A stretch of 64,000 bases of DNA from NCBI GenBank assembly GCA_040285745.1, contig JAUFOR010000004.1, positions 744,001 through 808,000 of the forward strand. Direction: 5' to 3'. Positions 54,047-63,242 of this stretch are shown piece after piece. The notes under the pieces were generated by a model. It saw nothing but the letters and a program-made list of their open reading frames with translations, had not been told where the DNA came from and made no database searches. Each line of letters opens with the position of its first letter. The first letter of the stretch is position 1. The position numbers and the translations under genes were made by a program. This stretch comes from Barthelona sp. PCE. Lineage: Eukaryota; Metamonada: BaSk clade.

Positions 54047-57000
54047 TTAAGGAGCTATAAGAGTTTCAGAACCTTGAAATCCATTTTCAAATTCATCATT
54101 AAGTTGTTTAAAACCTTTAGATTTAATTAAAGAATAAATTACAACACCTGAAAAGAAAATTAGTCCGTAAATATATCTCACAAACATATAAATTGTACTG
54201 AAATCAAGATGTAAAAGATTAACAATTGTAAGAAGAATGGTTAAATATATTAAAGATATGGTATTTAATACTGGGAATACAAAAGGTTTTGATATGAAGA
54301 AAAATGCCATGATTGTTATTAAAAGTATTGAAATAAATTCAGGACAATAAGTTCCTATCCCTACACAAATCATTATTAAAAAATAACTTCTTTTCAGATT
54401 TCTTTTAAACCCAATGCGTTGTTTCAGGCTTCGATAAATGAGTAGAGATCCAAAAAGCAGCATTAACATCAGTACCCCACTGAGTAGAAATCGACGAGGG
54501 GTTGTCATCTCGAAATCGTAGTCATACGGGGTGTATATTGCATCACTGAATATTGAATCGTTGATCAAATCTCTTGCACGGACAAAAGTAAGAAAATTAA
54601 ATAGATCTTTTAGCATCAATGGCAGAAAAACAAAAAAAAGTGAAACTGTAATTTGATGATACTTCTCAATGAAAACCATTTTTTTTGAGAAAACATTACG
54701 TATACCATATATTCCATAAGGTAATAAAGTAAGCATCATAATCATTAAATCAAAAATTAAAATAATCTGGTTCATATCAGTGAAAGCCATAGTTGTAACA
54801 CGAGTTATGTAACTAATAGTAATGAAAGGGTTGAACACAGTTTTTAGAAATACAAATAAGAAATTATCATCATCTAAGGAGAAGAAAAAATCCTTATTTG
54901 TTGAATAAAGTAAAGGTAAAGTTAATAAAAATAAATCTTTGAGCAAACGAATGGCTTCCCACACATCATAATCGAGTGTTGTGTTTGATTTAATGTTTAA
55001 AATCTTACACCAAGGTACAAGATGACCTCGGGAATACAAACGTGTGAGAATAAGTAGAATTACAATTTGACAACAGAGCGCAATGATGATCCAGTTTCTT
55101 GGTAGTAAAACAGCACATCCACCTCGAATGGCATCATAACTGACCAACAATGAGTGATACATCATCTGACAACGTAAACAACCTTGTCCTCTACGAAGAG
55201 TCGAACAACCGTTATAATCCTCAACAACAATACCTTGAGAAGTATATGCGTTTCTTGTAATAGGATTCAACGTATTGGTCGTTTGACCACTTAGAAGAGG
55301 CATGACCTTACCACCCGTGCAAAAAGTATTCCCTTTGATCAAATAAGCAGTTCCACTCTCAGGTCTTTCAACAATGAATTCACCCTTCATTAGATCATAG
55401 TACGGCCCGCTCATACGAGCTGCAACGAATGGGTGTTTTGCATTGACCGACAGTGAATCAATCATACAAGAACTTCCAGAGTAGTTTGGATTGAACTGTC
55501 GTGTATTAACTGGACAGCCAACACACTTATCAACACTGAAATACTTCCCAGGCAGACACGAAGGTAGTGCAATCTGTAATTGAGATCTCATCATTTGAAA
55601 AGGATAGAATACTGACACTGTATAGTTGTGAACCATTTCAGTGTTATTGAGCATCAACTTTCCGGAAGATAAATCGTCAAATTTATCAAATTCAATGTTG
55701 TAAGGCAACAGTTTACCATCAATTAAGTAATAAATTGGTATTATCGAATGTTTATCCATCTTTTTCCTCATTGAAAAGGAAATTTGCCACGTATTTTCTC
55801 CTTTGTGTACTTTAACAGGATATATGCTTTCAATAAACACACTTTCTATTTGAGGAGGTGCAGCTATTCTGTATTGATCAACACAAACATGTTCACTAAA
55901 GCATGAGAAATTTCCAATTGAATTCGAAAGTATAAGATTTTGGCAAATACAATTCACACCATATTGAACATTTCTCAGTGAACATGTTGCACTTTCTATG
56001 TAAATATCAGGAAACCAATTTTTGGTAGTTCGATTGGTGATTGTCAATGTATTAAATGAAGCAAAATTATGATAATTGTCAATAGAAAAAGGTTCGTATA
56101 TATCAAAAGAAGCTAATGATCCCAGGAACAATATGCTAAAGTGATCAGAAGGGGGTCTGTGAAAATGAACGTTCTCATAAATAATGACTTCCAACGATGC
56201 TTTTTGTGTTATGCTAAACGTACTACAAAAAATATTTGAGCTATTAATTGCAACACGTAATGTTCTTAAGCTCCCTTCAGATAATATCACAGTCGGCATC
56301 TGCAACTCTGAATCTAAAATATCAACCTCAAATTGCTTATGTTTAAGCAAAATTCCATAAACTAAACCCGTGTTGCGAATAATCACATGATGTAACACTA
56401 AATTAACGTGCTTGTTCCGTAAACTGGTGGCGGTGGGATCACTGTTGAACTCAAAGATTGAATGAAATTCACAACCCATAATCGACATATTCTTCACAAT
56501 CACACCTTCCACAGAGTTCTGTACAGGTACGATGAATAATGGTATGTTACTGACGATAGTAGAACTGGATATCCGAAGATTTTCAATATAAAAAGCTTTC
56601 ATCAGAGTAACCTCTATACTATGATGAAAGCCAACTGAATAAAACGAGACCAAGTTAAACATTTTAAACTTCAGTTCTCCAAAAAAAGAAACTCCATCGA
56701 AAAACACATTGTAATTATCCACGTTATGAAATGATTTAAAAATCCATAGATTCTTAAAATAACAATTGGTCATTTGTTGTATGTACATGTCTTCTGTAAT
56801 TTCTGAATTATTCCAATCAACCATATTAAAATACAACACTACAAAACTTGAAAACATTACGTCAGCATGATTAAGCGTCACGTTCTGAAAGTAAATCTCT
56901 GAATTTTGAAAACTTGAAATAATGAAACCTCCCTGCTTAGAAGCTACATTGTTAAAAGTTGTATTCTCAAACGTCAGCATACCGGTCGGTGGATTTAAGG

Positions 57001-58042
57001 GTTGAAAAAGTTTGATATCTTTGAATTCGCTATTGCTAATAATCACATTGTTGATCATGATTCCTAAAATAGGGTCAAAAGTGAAACGAGCGTTGTGAAA
57101 TTTCACATTATCGATTTCAAAATCTTGAATGGAATGGTAACTAATCATATTATTAAGTTGTCGAAGTTTAGCATTAGAAAATCGAAATAATTCCACTGGT
57201 TTTTCAAAGTTCAATGAAGTAAACGGTGTACCATCAAATGTTAATTCTAAGACTGAACAAAACAATGATAAATCCTGAATGTACGATTTGGTGACAGTAA
57301 TGCTTCTAATTTTCTGATCACAATCATTAATCAATCTTATTTCACCTTCTATTGTTGTCGAATTAATTATTGTTGTGATGAAAGCAGTTTTTAAATCGGA
57401 TTGAATAAAGTTAGAAAGTGTTATCGAGTTGTACTCCACTTCTTTAACATATATGAGATAAAAATTACTAGTTTGGAAATCAACATTATAAAAAAACACT
57501 TGAGAAGTGTGACTTATATTTAAAAAAAATAATTCAAAAACTGAATTAGAGAATGTGAATGTGTTAACGAAAGATACGTTGAGTTCTAAGATATGAGACC
57601 TTTCAAATATTACTTCAAGGCAATGTTTGATAGTTCCCCTAGTTATTGAAGACAAATAATTTAATGATCCAAAATTTTCCCAAACATTGAAGTAGATTTT
57701 TGATTCAATGAATGATGCAGAAACATTAGTACTTATATTTATGTTTTCAATGTTGATTTCTGATGATGTGGCCGAGAAAAAGGCAAAATCTTCAATTTTC
57801 TTATAATAACCAGTGAAGACAATTTTAATGTTATGACATTCAACTATATTGAGTCTAGAAGCCAGTCCTTCCTCGAATTTTAGAGTGATCTGGCAATCAG
57901 AAACATCTTTAATAGTCGTTTCTTTCCCTACAATAATAATATTGTTGCATGAATCATAATTTTCAACTATTTCAACAGATTTAACACATGGAAACCACAA
58001 AACAAGCCCGATAAGCAATAAAAAAAGTAAATTATTGCACAT
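54047..58042 (-). CDS. Large secreted/multipass surface protein with beta-helix-like ectodomain, 1331 aa
   Basis: Predicted 1331-residue membrane protein. A signal peptide (MCNNLLFLLLIGLVLWFPCVKS) is followed by about 750 residues of short hydrophobic strand repeats with many Asn, Phe, Ile and Ser. This pattern is typical of right-handed parallel beta-helices. Next comes a Cys-rich segment with the ephrin-receptor-type CLPGKYFSVDKCVGCPVNTR. About nine or ten membrane spans follow from about residue 985, with a short cytosolic tail. Similar layouts (beta-helix, Cys-rich neck, multipass tail) occur in poorly characterised protist families. Function could be sensing or adhesion. There is no close family I can name, and the span count is approximate. 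Confidence 0.75.
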   Translation of the reverse strand: MCNNLLFLLLIGLVLWFPCVKSVEIVENYDSCNNIIIVGKETTIKDVSDCQITLKFEEGLASRLNIVECHNIKIVFTGYYKKIEDFAFFSATSSEINIENINISTNVSASFIESKIYFNVWENFGSLNYLSSITRGTIKHCLEVIFERSHILELNVSFVNTFTFSNSVFELFFLNISHTSQVFFYNVDFQTSNFYLIYVKEVEYNSITLSNFIQSDLKTAFITTIINSTTIEGEIRLINDCDQKIRSITVTKSYIQDLSLFCSVLELTFDGTPFTSLNFEKPVELFRFSNAKLRQLNNMISYHSIQDFEIDNVKFHNARFTFDPILGIMINNVIISNSEFKDIKLFQPLNPPTGMLTFENTTFNNVASKQGGFIISSFQNSEIYFQNVTLNHADVMFSSFVVLYFNMVDWNNSEITEDMYIQQMTNCYFKNLWIFKSFHNVDNYNVFFDGVSFFGELKFKMFNLVSFYSVGFHHSIEVTLMKAFYIENLRISSSTIVSNIPLFIVPVQNSVEGVIVKNMSIMGCEFHSIFEFNSDPTATSLRNKHVNLVLHHVIIRNTGLVYGILLKHKQFEVDILDSELQMPTVILSEGSLRTLRVAINSSNIFCSTFSITQKASLEVIIYENVHFHRPPSDHFSILFLGSLASFDIYEPFSIDNYHNFASFNTLTITNRTTKNWFPDIYIESATCSLRNVQYGVNCICQNLILSNSIGNFSCFSEHVCVDQYRIAAPPQIESVFIESIYPVKVHKGENTWQISFSMRKKMDKHSIIPIYYLIDGKLLPYNIEFDKFDDLSSGKLMLNNTEMVHNYTVSVFYPFQMMRSQLQIALPSCLPGKYFSVDKCVGCPVNTRQFNPNYSGSSCMIDSLSVNAKHPFVAARMSGPYYDLMKGEFIVERPESGTAYLIKGNTFCTGGKVMPLLSGQTTNTLNPITRNAYTSQGIVVEDYNGCSTLRRGQGCLRCQMMYHSLLVSYDAIRGGCAVLLPRNWIIIALCCQIVILLILTRLYSRGHLVPWCKILNIKSNTTLDYDVWEAIRLLKDLFLLTLPLLYSTNKDFFFSLDDDNFLFVFLKTVFNPFITISYITRVTTMAFTDMNQIILIFDLMIMMLTLLPYGIYGIRNVFSKKMVFIEKYHQITVSLFFVFLPLMLKDLFNFLTFVRARDLINDSIFSDAIYTPYDYDFEMTTPRRFLLSGVLMLMLLFGSLLIYRSLKQRIGFKRNLKRSYFLIMICVGIGTYCPEFISILLITIMAFFFISKPFVFPVLNTISLIYLTILLTIVNLLHLDFSTIYMFVRYIYGLIFFSGVVIYSLIKSKGFKQLNDEFENGFQGSETLIAP

Positions 58043-58147
58043 TAAAAGAGAGAAAATATTTTGCAAGTTTTAATTTACAATTATTTAAATGAAGCATGTC
58101 CTTTCACTATAATCATGGTTTCAAGTTATATTTATTAAAAAATTATT

Positions 58148-59728
58148 TTAACTCAGACCAAATAAAACCCTTTTTTGAGTATCTTTGGTCAATGAAAATA
58201 GTGGAGATTTCTTTGGAGTAGAACTGGGATTAATGGGAGTAACAGGTGTTTGCGAAGCTTTTAAAGTTTGTGGAGAATATGTTCGTTGATAAGATAACGG
58301 ACCTTTTTCACGAACTAGTTGACGTGGTGTTTTCATGTGAATAGGTTTTCGCTGTCTTGTAACAGTTTTAGGTCGTTTGTCCCTTTGTGACATTGATGCT
58401 TTCTTTCCTATAATCATACTATTCGTGTTTTTAATTGGTGCAGTATCAGGTCGTTTCACAGTCATTCGCGGAGGTTTAATACAAAAACTCCTTTTCAAAC
58501 TCATATTACGTTCCTTAAAAAAAAAGTCATGTTGATGAACAGAACCATCACTCAAAAAAATCTTAACATAACATTCTTTGCCTTTTAATGCCTTTGGAGA
58601 TTCAGAAATTTGTAATAATAAAGGTATACAAATTTTGGGATTATTCGCAATCAACAAAATTCCACTTGAAGAAATAGTTACGTCATGTAATTGAATACAA
58701 TTATCTTCATTTTCACCAATTTCCAAGCATTCAACATATACCTGATCAGTGGGTATTGCTAACTTTAGTGTCACTATAAAGTCTGTAAAAGAAATTGGCT
58801 TAACCATTCGAACTGGTGTTTCAGGCTGTGTTTTTCTAATCCTAGCTGTTTTAGCATGTTGACTGGGTGTTCCTATCGAATCTCGATGTAATACTTTAAT
58901 GCTTGGCGCACTATTCACCCTCTTTAATCTGCTAGGGGTTTTAGGGACTTCTACTATAGTATCACCCTCATTCGTTAATCCTGGTGACTTCACAATACGG
59001 TTCACTACAAGAGGAGAGTCCAGTAGGAAATCATGGTCTTTCAGGTCTCTGGTGCGATTGTCTGTTTTTACCGTAACAGGAGTGATTAACATACCTGATT
59101 CAGTTGATGGAAGAGCACGATGACTGCTTAAAACTTCATTCAACTCTCCAGAAAATGAAGATCGGCGTGATGGGTGAACGTCAGCTAATGGAATAAGCTT
59201 TAGCTTCTCCATATCTAATTGTGAAAGGTCGCTTTTCATATCTGCATTCTCTTTTCTAAAGACATCAATGCTTCTTTGGGATGTTAAAGTCCTATCATCT
59301 GTTTGAACCATGTCTGTAGAAGGCGAAGATTGCAGTCTTGATCGGGCAGTGTATGACTTTAACCTTCTTGGAGTTGGGGTTTGCTTAGTGATGATTATTG
59401 ATTCTGTTAATGGGTCAGGATTACTATTCTTCCTCTTTTTTGTCCCCATTTTATCCAGATCAAGCGAAGGAACAACTATTTTTTCCTTGCGACGCTTTTT
59501 CCGACGAACAGAATTTGTTGTTGATGGTCTTTCAATTTTCTGCGTTAATCTTTTGAATGCCCTCTTCCCAAATGTCTTTCGCTCTACGTTTGGTATTTCT
59601 AAAGCATCAATGAGAGACTTTCGTGTTTTATAAAAACTTTGTGAATGCTGTGTTTCAAAATTTGCATTTATAGACCTTGCCCTAGTTATGAAGGAGTCCA
59701 GGCGAAGCTGGAGCTGCCGATAGTTCAT
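58148..59728 (-). CDS. Basic, Ser/Thr-Pro-rich protein of unknown function, 526 aa
   Basis: I do not recognise it. It is mostly disordered, strongly basic and rich in SP/TP sites (for example TPTPRR, SPGLTN and SQTPVTP). This suggests regulation by proline-directed kinases. A folded segment occurs at about 310-410 (VKPISFTDFIVTLKLAIPTD ... YVKIFLSDGSVHQHDFFFKE), which could be a small beta-sandwich. The N-terminal 30 residues are helical. The last residues KKSPLFSLTKDTQKRVLFGLS are also basic. A chromatin or cytoskeletal role is possible. Its start codon is 47 bases from that of the divergent ABC transporter gene. Confidence 0.7.
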   Translation of the reverse strand: MNYRQLQLRLDSFITRARSINANFETQHSQSFYKTRKSLIDALEIPNVERKTFGKRAFKRLTQKIERPSTTNSVRRKKRRKEKIVVPSLDLDKMGTKKRKNSNPDPLTESIIITKQTPTPRRLKSYTARSRLQSSPSTDMVQTDDRTLTSQRSIDVFRKENADMKSDLSQLDMEKLKLIPLADVHPSRRSSFSGELNEVLSSHRALPSTESGMLITPVTVKTDNRTRDLKDHDFLLDSPLVVNRIVKSPGLTNEGDTIVEVPKTPSRLKRVNSAPSIKVLHRDSIGTPSQHAKTARIRKTQPETPVRMVKPISFTDFIVTLKLAIPTDQVYVECLEIGENEDNCIQLHDVTISSSGILLIANNPKICIPLLLQISESPKALKGKECYVKIFLSDGSVHQHDFFFKERNMSLKRSFCIKPPRMTVKRPDTAPIKNTNSMIIGKKASMSQRDKRPKTVTRQRKPIHMKTPRQLVREKGPLSYQRTYSPQTLKASQTPVTPINPSSTPKKSPLFSLTKDTQKRVLFGLS

Positions 59729-59775
59729 TATATAAACTCGAAGGAGAGTGTTTATAGGATAACAACTGCTTTACC

Positions 59776-61509
59776 ATGGCATTTTCTGTGAATGAAGAGT
59801 TCCCTTTACTCATCGACAACGATGATGCGGCAAATGTTAAAGATAGTAAGCCGAAGAAGCTTGGTTTTTGGTCAACTCTATTTCGTATCGCAAAAAAGGG
59901 GTTTTCTGGCTGGGGTTCTAAAGTAACCAGATTAGTGCTTTTGTTACTCGTTATTTCGATCATTAATACAATTTTGAGATACTATTGGGTGAGTATCCCA
60001 AGTCACATTCAAAAATCTCTTCGGAGTAAGGATAAGAATGTATTTGTGGACTCATCCATAAGGGGTGCATTGTACATTGTAGGATTGGGTATTTGTGCAA
60101 GTGTTTTTAAGTATTTTGGAAATTATACCAAAGCTCTTTACCGCAAGAATATTAATATTCACTGTCACGAAAAATACATGCACGGTGACATGTATTACCA
60201 ATTGGCATTCACCCGTGCATTGGATAATCCCGATCAACGATTAACAAAAGACATCGATTTGTGGTCACAGAGTTTTGGAGCTTTGTTTTATAGGATATGG
60301 AATTGCATGCTCGACGTTGGCGTTATGGCTTATTCCTTGTATAAGACAATTGAGATTTTTGCTTTAGTGCCCGTTGTTGCTCTATTACTTTGTGTTTTAG
60401 TGATTTGTTTGCTTATTAAACGCGTTGTACCTCGCATTGTGAAGCAACAGGAGCTCGAAGGCACGTTCAGAGATAAGCATACGACTATAAAGGATCAAGC
60501 AGAAGTGTATGCCTTTACAAAACAAGATCGTCTTTTACAAAAACAGTTAGATAGTCGAATTCATGATGTTGTAATGAATTACAAAAGTATCCAATGGGGC
60601 TATTTCCCTATAGATCTTTGGAATCAAATATTTGCATTTGGAAAAATTATATTTGGCTTTATGTTACCTGGATTACTATATTTTTTTATTGATAAATTCC
60701 ATACTGATGATTTTATGGATGGTGTATTGACAAGCGCTCTCGCTACCGCTGAGATATTTTCGCAAATCAAGCAGATTAATCACATAGTTGAAGATTCTGC
60801 TGCTCTTGTTGGTTATACAACTCGTGTTGGTGAATTTTTGTGCTATGAGGCACATAAGAACAGATTCACATCATTAGTTTTAAAAGACCCTAAGGCTATA
60901 TTGGTCAAGGGTCCTCTTGTTTCACCTAACGGTGAAGAAATTATTTCAGCAATTAATGTTTCATTCGATTTTGAACAATACAAATCATTTGCACTTGTTG
61001 GACCATCTGGGTGTGGTAAATCGAGCTTGGTTCGTGTTCTTGGTGGACTATGGAGTTCTCATTATGTTGAAAAATACTCAGATATTAAGTTTTTCCCGCA
61101 GCAGCCTCACATACCTTCAAATGATCTTTTTGAGTACATAATGTACCCAGAACAGGCAAAATCAATCAATATGGTTCGTCTTATGAATATTGCAAAGATG
61201 ACCAGAATGGATATATGGTTTGGGTTAGATCATATTGATGAAGATGGAAATTATATACCGTTTAGAGTTAATGACACGCTATCACCAGGTGAAATTCAAC
61301 GGCTAACGTTTACAAGAATGCTTTATAATGCGAGTACTACTAGTATTTGTGTTGCTGATGAACCCACGAGCGCCTTGCCTTTAGAAGAGGGACGAATATT
61401 ATTGGCTTTGCTTAAAGAAGAATACTTTGGTGTTATTGCGATTGTACATGATGAGTCATTGCATGATGTTTTTGAAAATGTAATTGAATTTGAAAATTTA
61501 ACTTTTTAA
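59776..61509 (+). CDS. ABCD4: ABCD-type (ABCD4-like) half ABC transporter
   Basis: Predicted 577-residue half transporter: an N-terminal cytosolic tail, a membrane domain of about five or six spans (55-330), then one nucleotide-binding domain. Family marks are NPDQRLTKDIDLW (about 150-162) in the membrane domain and NBD motifs GPSGCGKSS (about 410), LSPGEIQR (signature, about 502) and CVADEPTSAL (Walker B, about 524). The layout and length (human ABCD4 about 606) favour ABCD4, the lysosomal cobalamin exporter, over peroxisomal ABCD1-3. The tail bears EEFPLLI, an acidic dileucine-type sorting motif. The active form would be a homodimer. The 3' end overlaps the next gene by 12 bases. Confidence 0.85.
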   Translation: MAFSVNEEFPLLIDNDDAANVKDSKPKKLGFWSTLFRIAKKGFSGWGSKVTRLVLLLLVISIINTILRYYWVSIPSHIQKSLRSKDKNVFVDSSIRGALYIVGLGICASVFKYFGNYTKALYRKNINIHCHEKYMHGDMYYQLAFTRALDNPDQRLTKDIDLWSQSFGALFYRIWNCMLDVGVMAYSLYKTIEIFALVPVVALLLCVLVICLLIKRVVPRIVKQQELEGTFRDKHTTIKDQAEVYAFTKQDRLLQKQLDSRIHDVVMNYKSIQWGYFPIDLWNQIFAFGKIIFGFMLPGLLYFFIDKFHTDDFMDGVLTSALATAEIFSQIKQINHIVEDSAALVGYTTRVGEFLCYEAHKNRFTSLVLKDPKAILVKGPLVSPNGEEIISAINVSFDFEQYKSFALVGPSGCGKSSLVRVLGGLWSSHYVEKYSDIKFFPQQPHIPSNDLFEYIMYPEQAKSINMVRLMNIAKMTRMDIWFGLDHIDEDGNYIPFRVNDTLSPGEIQRLTFTRMLYNASTTSICVADEPTSALPLEEGRILLALLKEEYFGVIAIVHDESLHDVFENVIEFENLTF

Positions 61510-62856
61510 AACTTTTAAAGGTTTAATAAAACTATTTTCACTTGGTTGCAGGTTAAAAAAATGAAAGCTTTTCAGCCATATCTTGATTAAAACCTTGCAA
61601 AATTGCTTAAAAATCACTGTATGTTTCTTATACTTCTCTTTTTGTCTCAATTCTTCTCTGGAAATATCATTATTTTGACTCTGTCTATCTACTATAAATA
61701 TATATGAATTTAACACAACATCTTTCAAAAACTTCATACGATCATAATAATAACTATCTTCAGATAAGTATATTGCATCACACAAATATCTCACATCTCT
61801 CAATTTTTTGCATATTATGTGCATTGTTTCGAAAGCTTTATCAAGCATTAACTCATTATACCTGTGATTAGCATCTAAATGCTTGAAAGGAGGACTGATA
61901 TGAAAACTCAAACACTCAAAAATTTCTAACACAATAAGCATTGAGTCAAAATCCTTCATTTTCTCTAAATTGTGAAGAACTTTTTCGTATATAACAGAAT
62001 ATTCTCTTAAATCTAAACTATTATATAATGTAGAGATAGCCATACGAACAAAATTGGGACAAATTCTAAATAATGTATCCGTGTTTAACACCATTTGTTC
62101 CAATAGCTTCAGCAAATGCCTGTTTTTGCAATAGAAACGAATATAAATTAAATAAAAAGACAGTCCTGTGTAAAAAAGAGTTTGAATGCATACATTCATA
62201 CATTCAATCATACCACCACATTTCATGATGAAAGACACACATGCAATTGCCTTGCCTCTTTGCGGTAAACAAGGATACTGTTGTTCAATACGAACTAAAT
62301 TGAAAAACTCTAATGCCAGATTGAGGAATCTGTCATCTTCATCTCTATTAGGAGTTTCATCGAGTGTAAACCCACGTGTAGGGTACACTTGATTGATCTC
62401 TTCTTCTTCTATACCTTCACCAATCGCACAAAAACAAAAAGGTTGCTCACTATCTTCAAATATTGATCGAAAAATCTGCACTTCATCTCCAAAAAAGCGA
62501 TACCGCAGGACAACAAATTGTGTTAATAAGGCTAAATTCTTGGCCAATTCAAGATTGCCAGCAATGAAAGTAACTTTGTTTCCAACAACATTTTGTTCAA
62601 TTCCTGTTATCTGTGAACGATAACGCTGTAATACATGGTACATTTGAGTAAGAATGACGACAAAATCATCTTTTGAAGGTATTTGATCCTCATAAACAAA
62701 GCAAAACTGTGATAGAACCTCATCAGAAGGTAAGTGACATATATTTTCCAACACTCCTTTAATAGTTGGACAATTTCCGTACAAACTAGATCGATCGACA
62801 CATAATTGGACTGGTCTTGAATTATCTTCTTCTGAAATCATGTTCAAGCCTTCCAT
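61498..62856 (-). CDS. Unknown helical protein, 452 aa
   Basis: I do not recognise it. The 452 residues are mostly helical and AT-rich in codons, with many Cys, Phe and Ile. The region around TQFVVLRYRFFGDEVQIF and the segment SFYLIYIRFYCKNRHLLKLL are hydrophobic, but neither is a clear membrane span. No catalytic or metal motif is seen. The tail is basic (about 405-452). The frame is clean from ATG to TAA. It overlaps the ABC transporter 3' end by 12 bases on the opposite strand, and 386 bases of spacer follow its 5' end. Confidence 0.65.
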   Translation of the reverse strand: MEGLNMISEEDNSRPVQLCVDRSSLYGNCPTIKGVLENICHLPSDEVLSQFCFVYEDQIPSKDDFVVILTQMYHVLQRYRSQITGIEQNVVGNKVTFIAGNLELAKNLALLTQFVVLRYRFFGDEVQIFRSIFEDSEQPFCFCAIGEGIEEEEINQVYPTRGFTLDETPNRDEDDRFLNLALEFFNLVRIEQQYPCLPQRGKAIACVSFIMKCGGMIECMNVCIQTLFYTGLSFYLIYIRFYCKNRHLLKLLEQMVLNTDTLFRICPNFVRMAISTLYNSLDLREYSVIYEKVLHNLEKMKDFDSMLIVLEIFECLSFHISPPFKHLDANHRYNELMLDKAFETMHIICKKLRDVRYLCDAIYLSEDSYYYDRMKFLKDVVLNSYIFIVDRQSQNNDISREELRQKEKYKKHTVIFKQFCKVLIKIWLKSFHFFNLQPSENSFIKPLKVLKS

Positions 62857-63242
62857 TGGTGTTTAATTTGTCATTATGCCCATCTTTCGCAATAGAAAAG
62901 GGTTAAATAGGTGAATTCAAAATACTATTGTATTACAAGTTTAACAGGAAATAAAAAGTGAACCCAGCACCGCCTCACACTGCTTATCACAGAGAAACGT
63001 TGCTTTTTAGTAAATAGGATATGAGAGATAAATTGCCTGATTGTAATTATTCAAGTATATTACTTAACAAATTCATCAGTGGATCTTGTTTATTCACTAT
63101 TTAGGATTGTTTGCATATTAGAATAAATGATATTAAGATGTTTTTGAATATTTATTTATGACCTATCACCAAGAATCATACGCATATATATACACACCGT
63201 GTTTAACACACCCCTATATCTCGAAAAGTCGAAAAGTTTCAC
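62857..63242. other. Intergenic region, 386 bases
   Basis: An AT-rich spacer between two minus-strand genes. A small G+C-richer patch (about 62960-63000) stands out, but I could not fold it into a recognisable tRNA or snRNA. Nothing else is seen. Confidence 0.4.
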
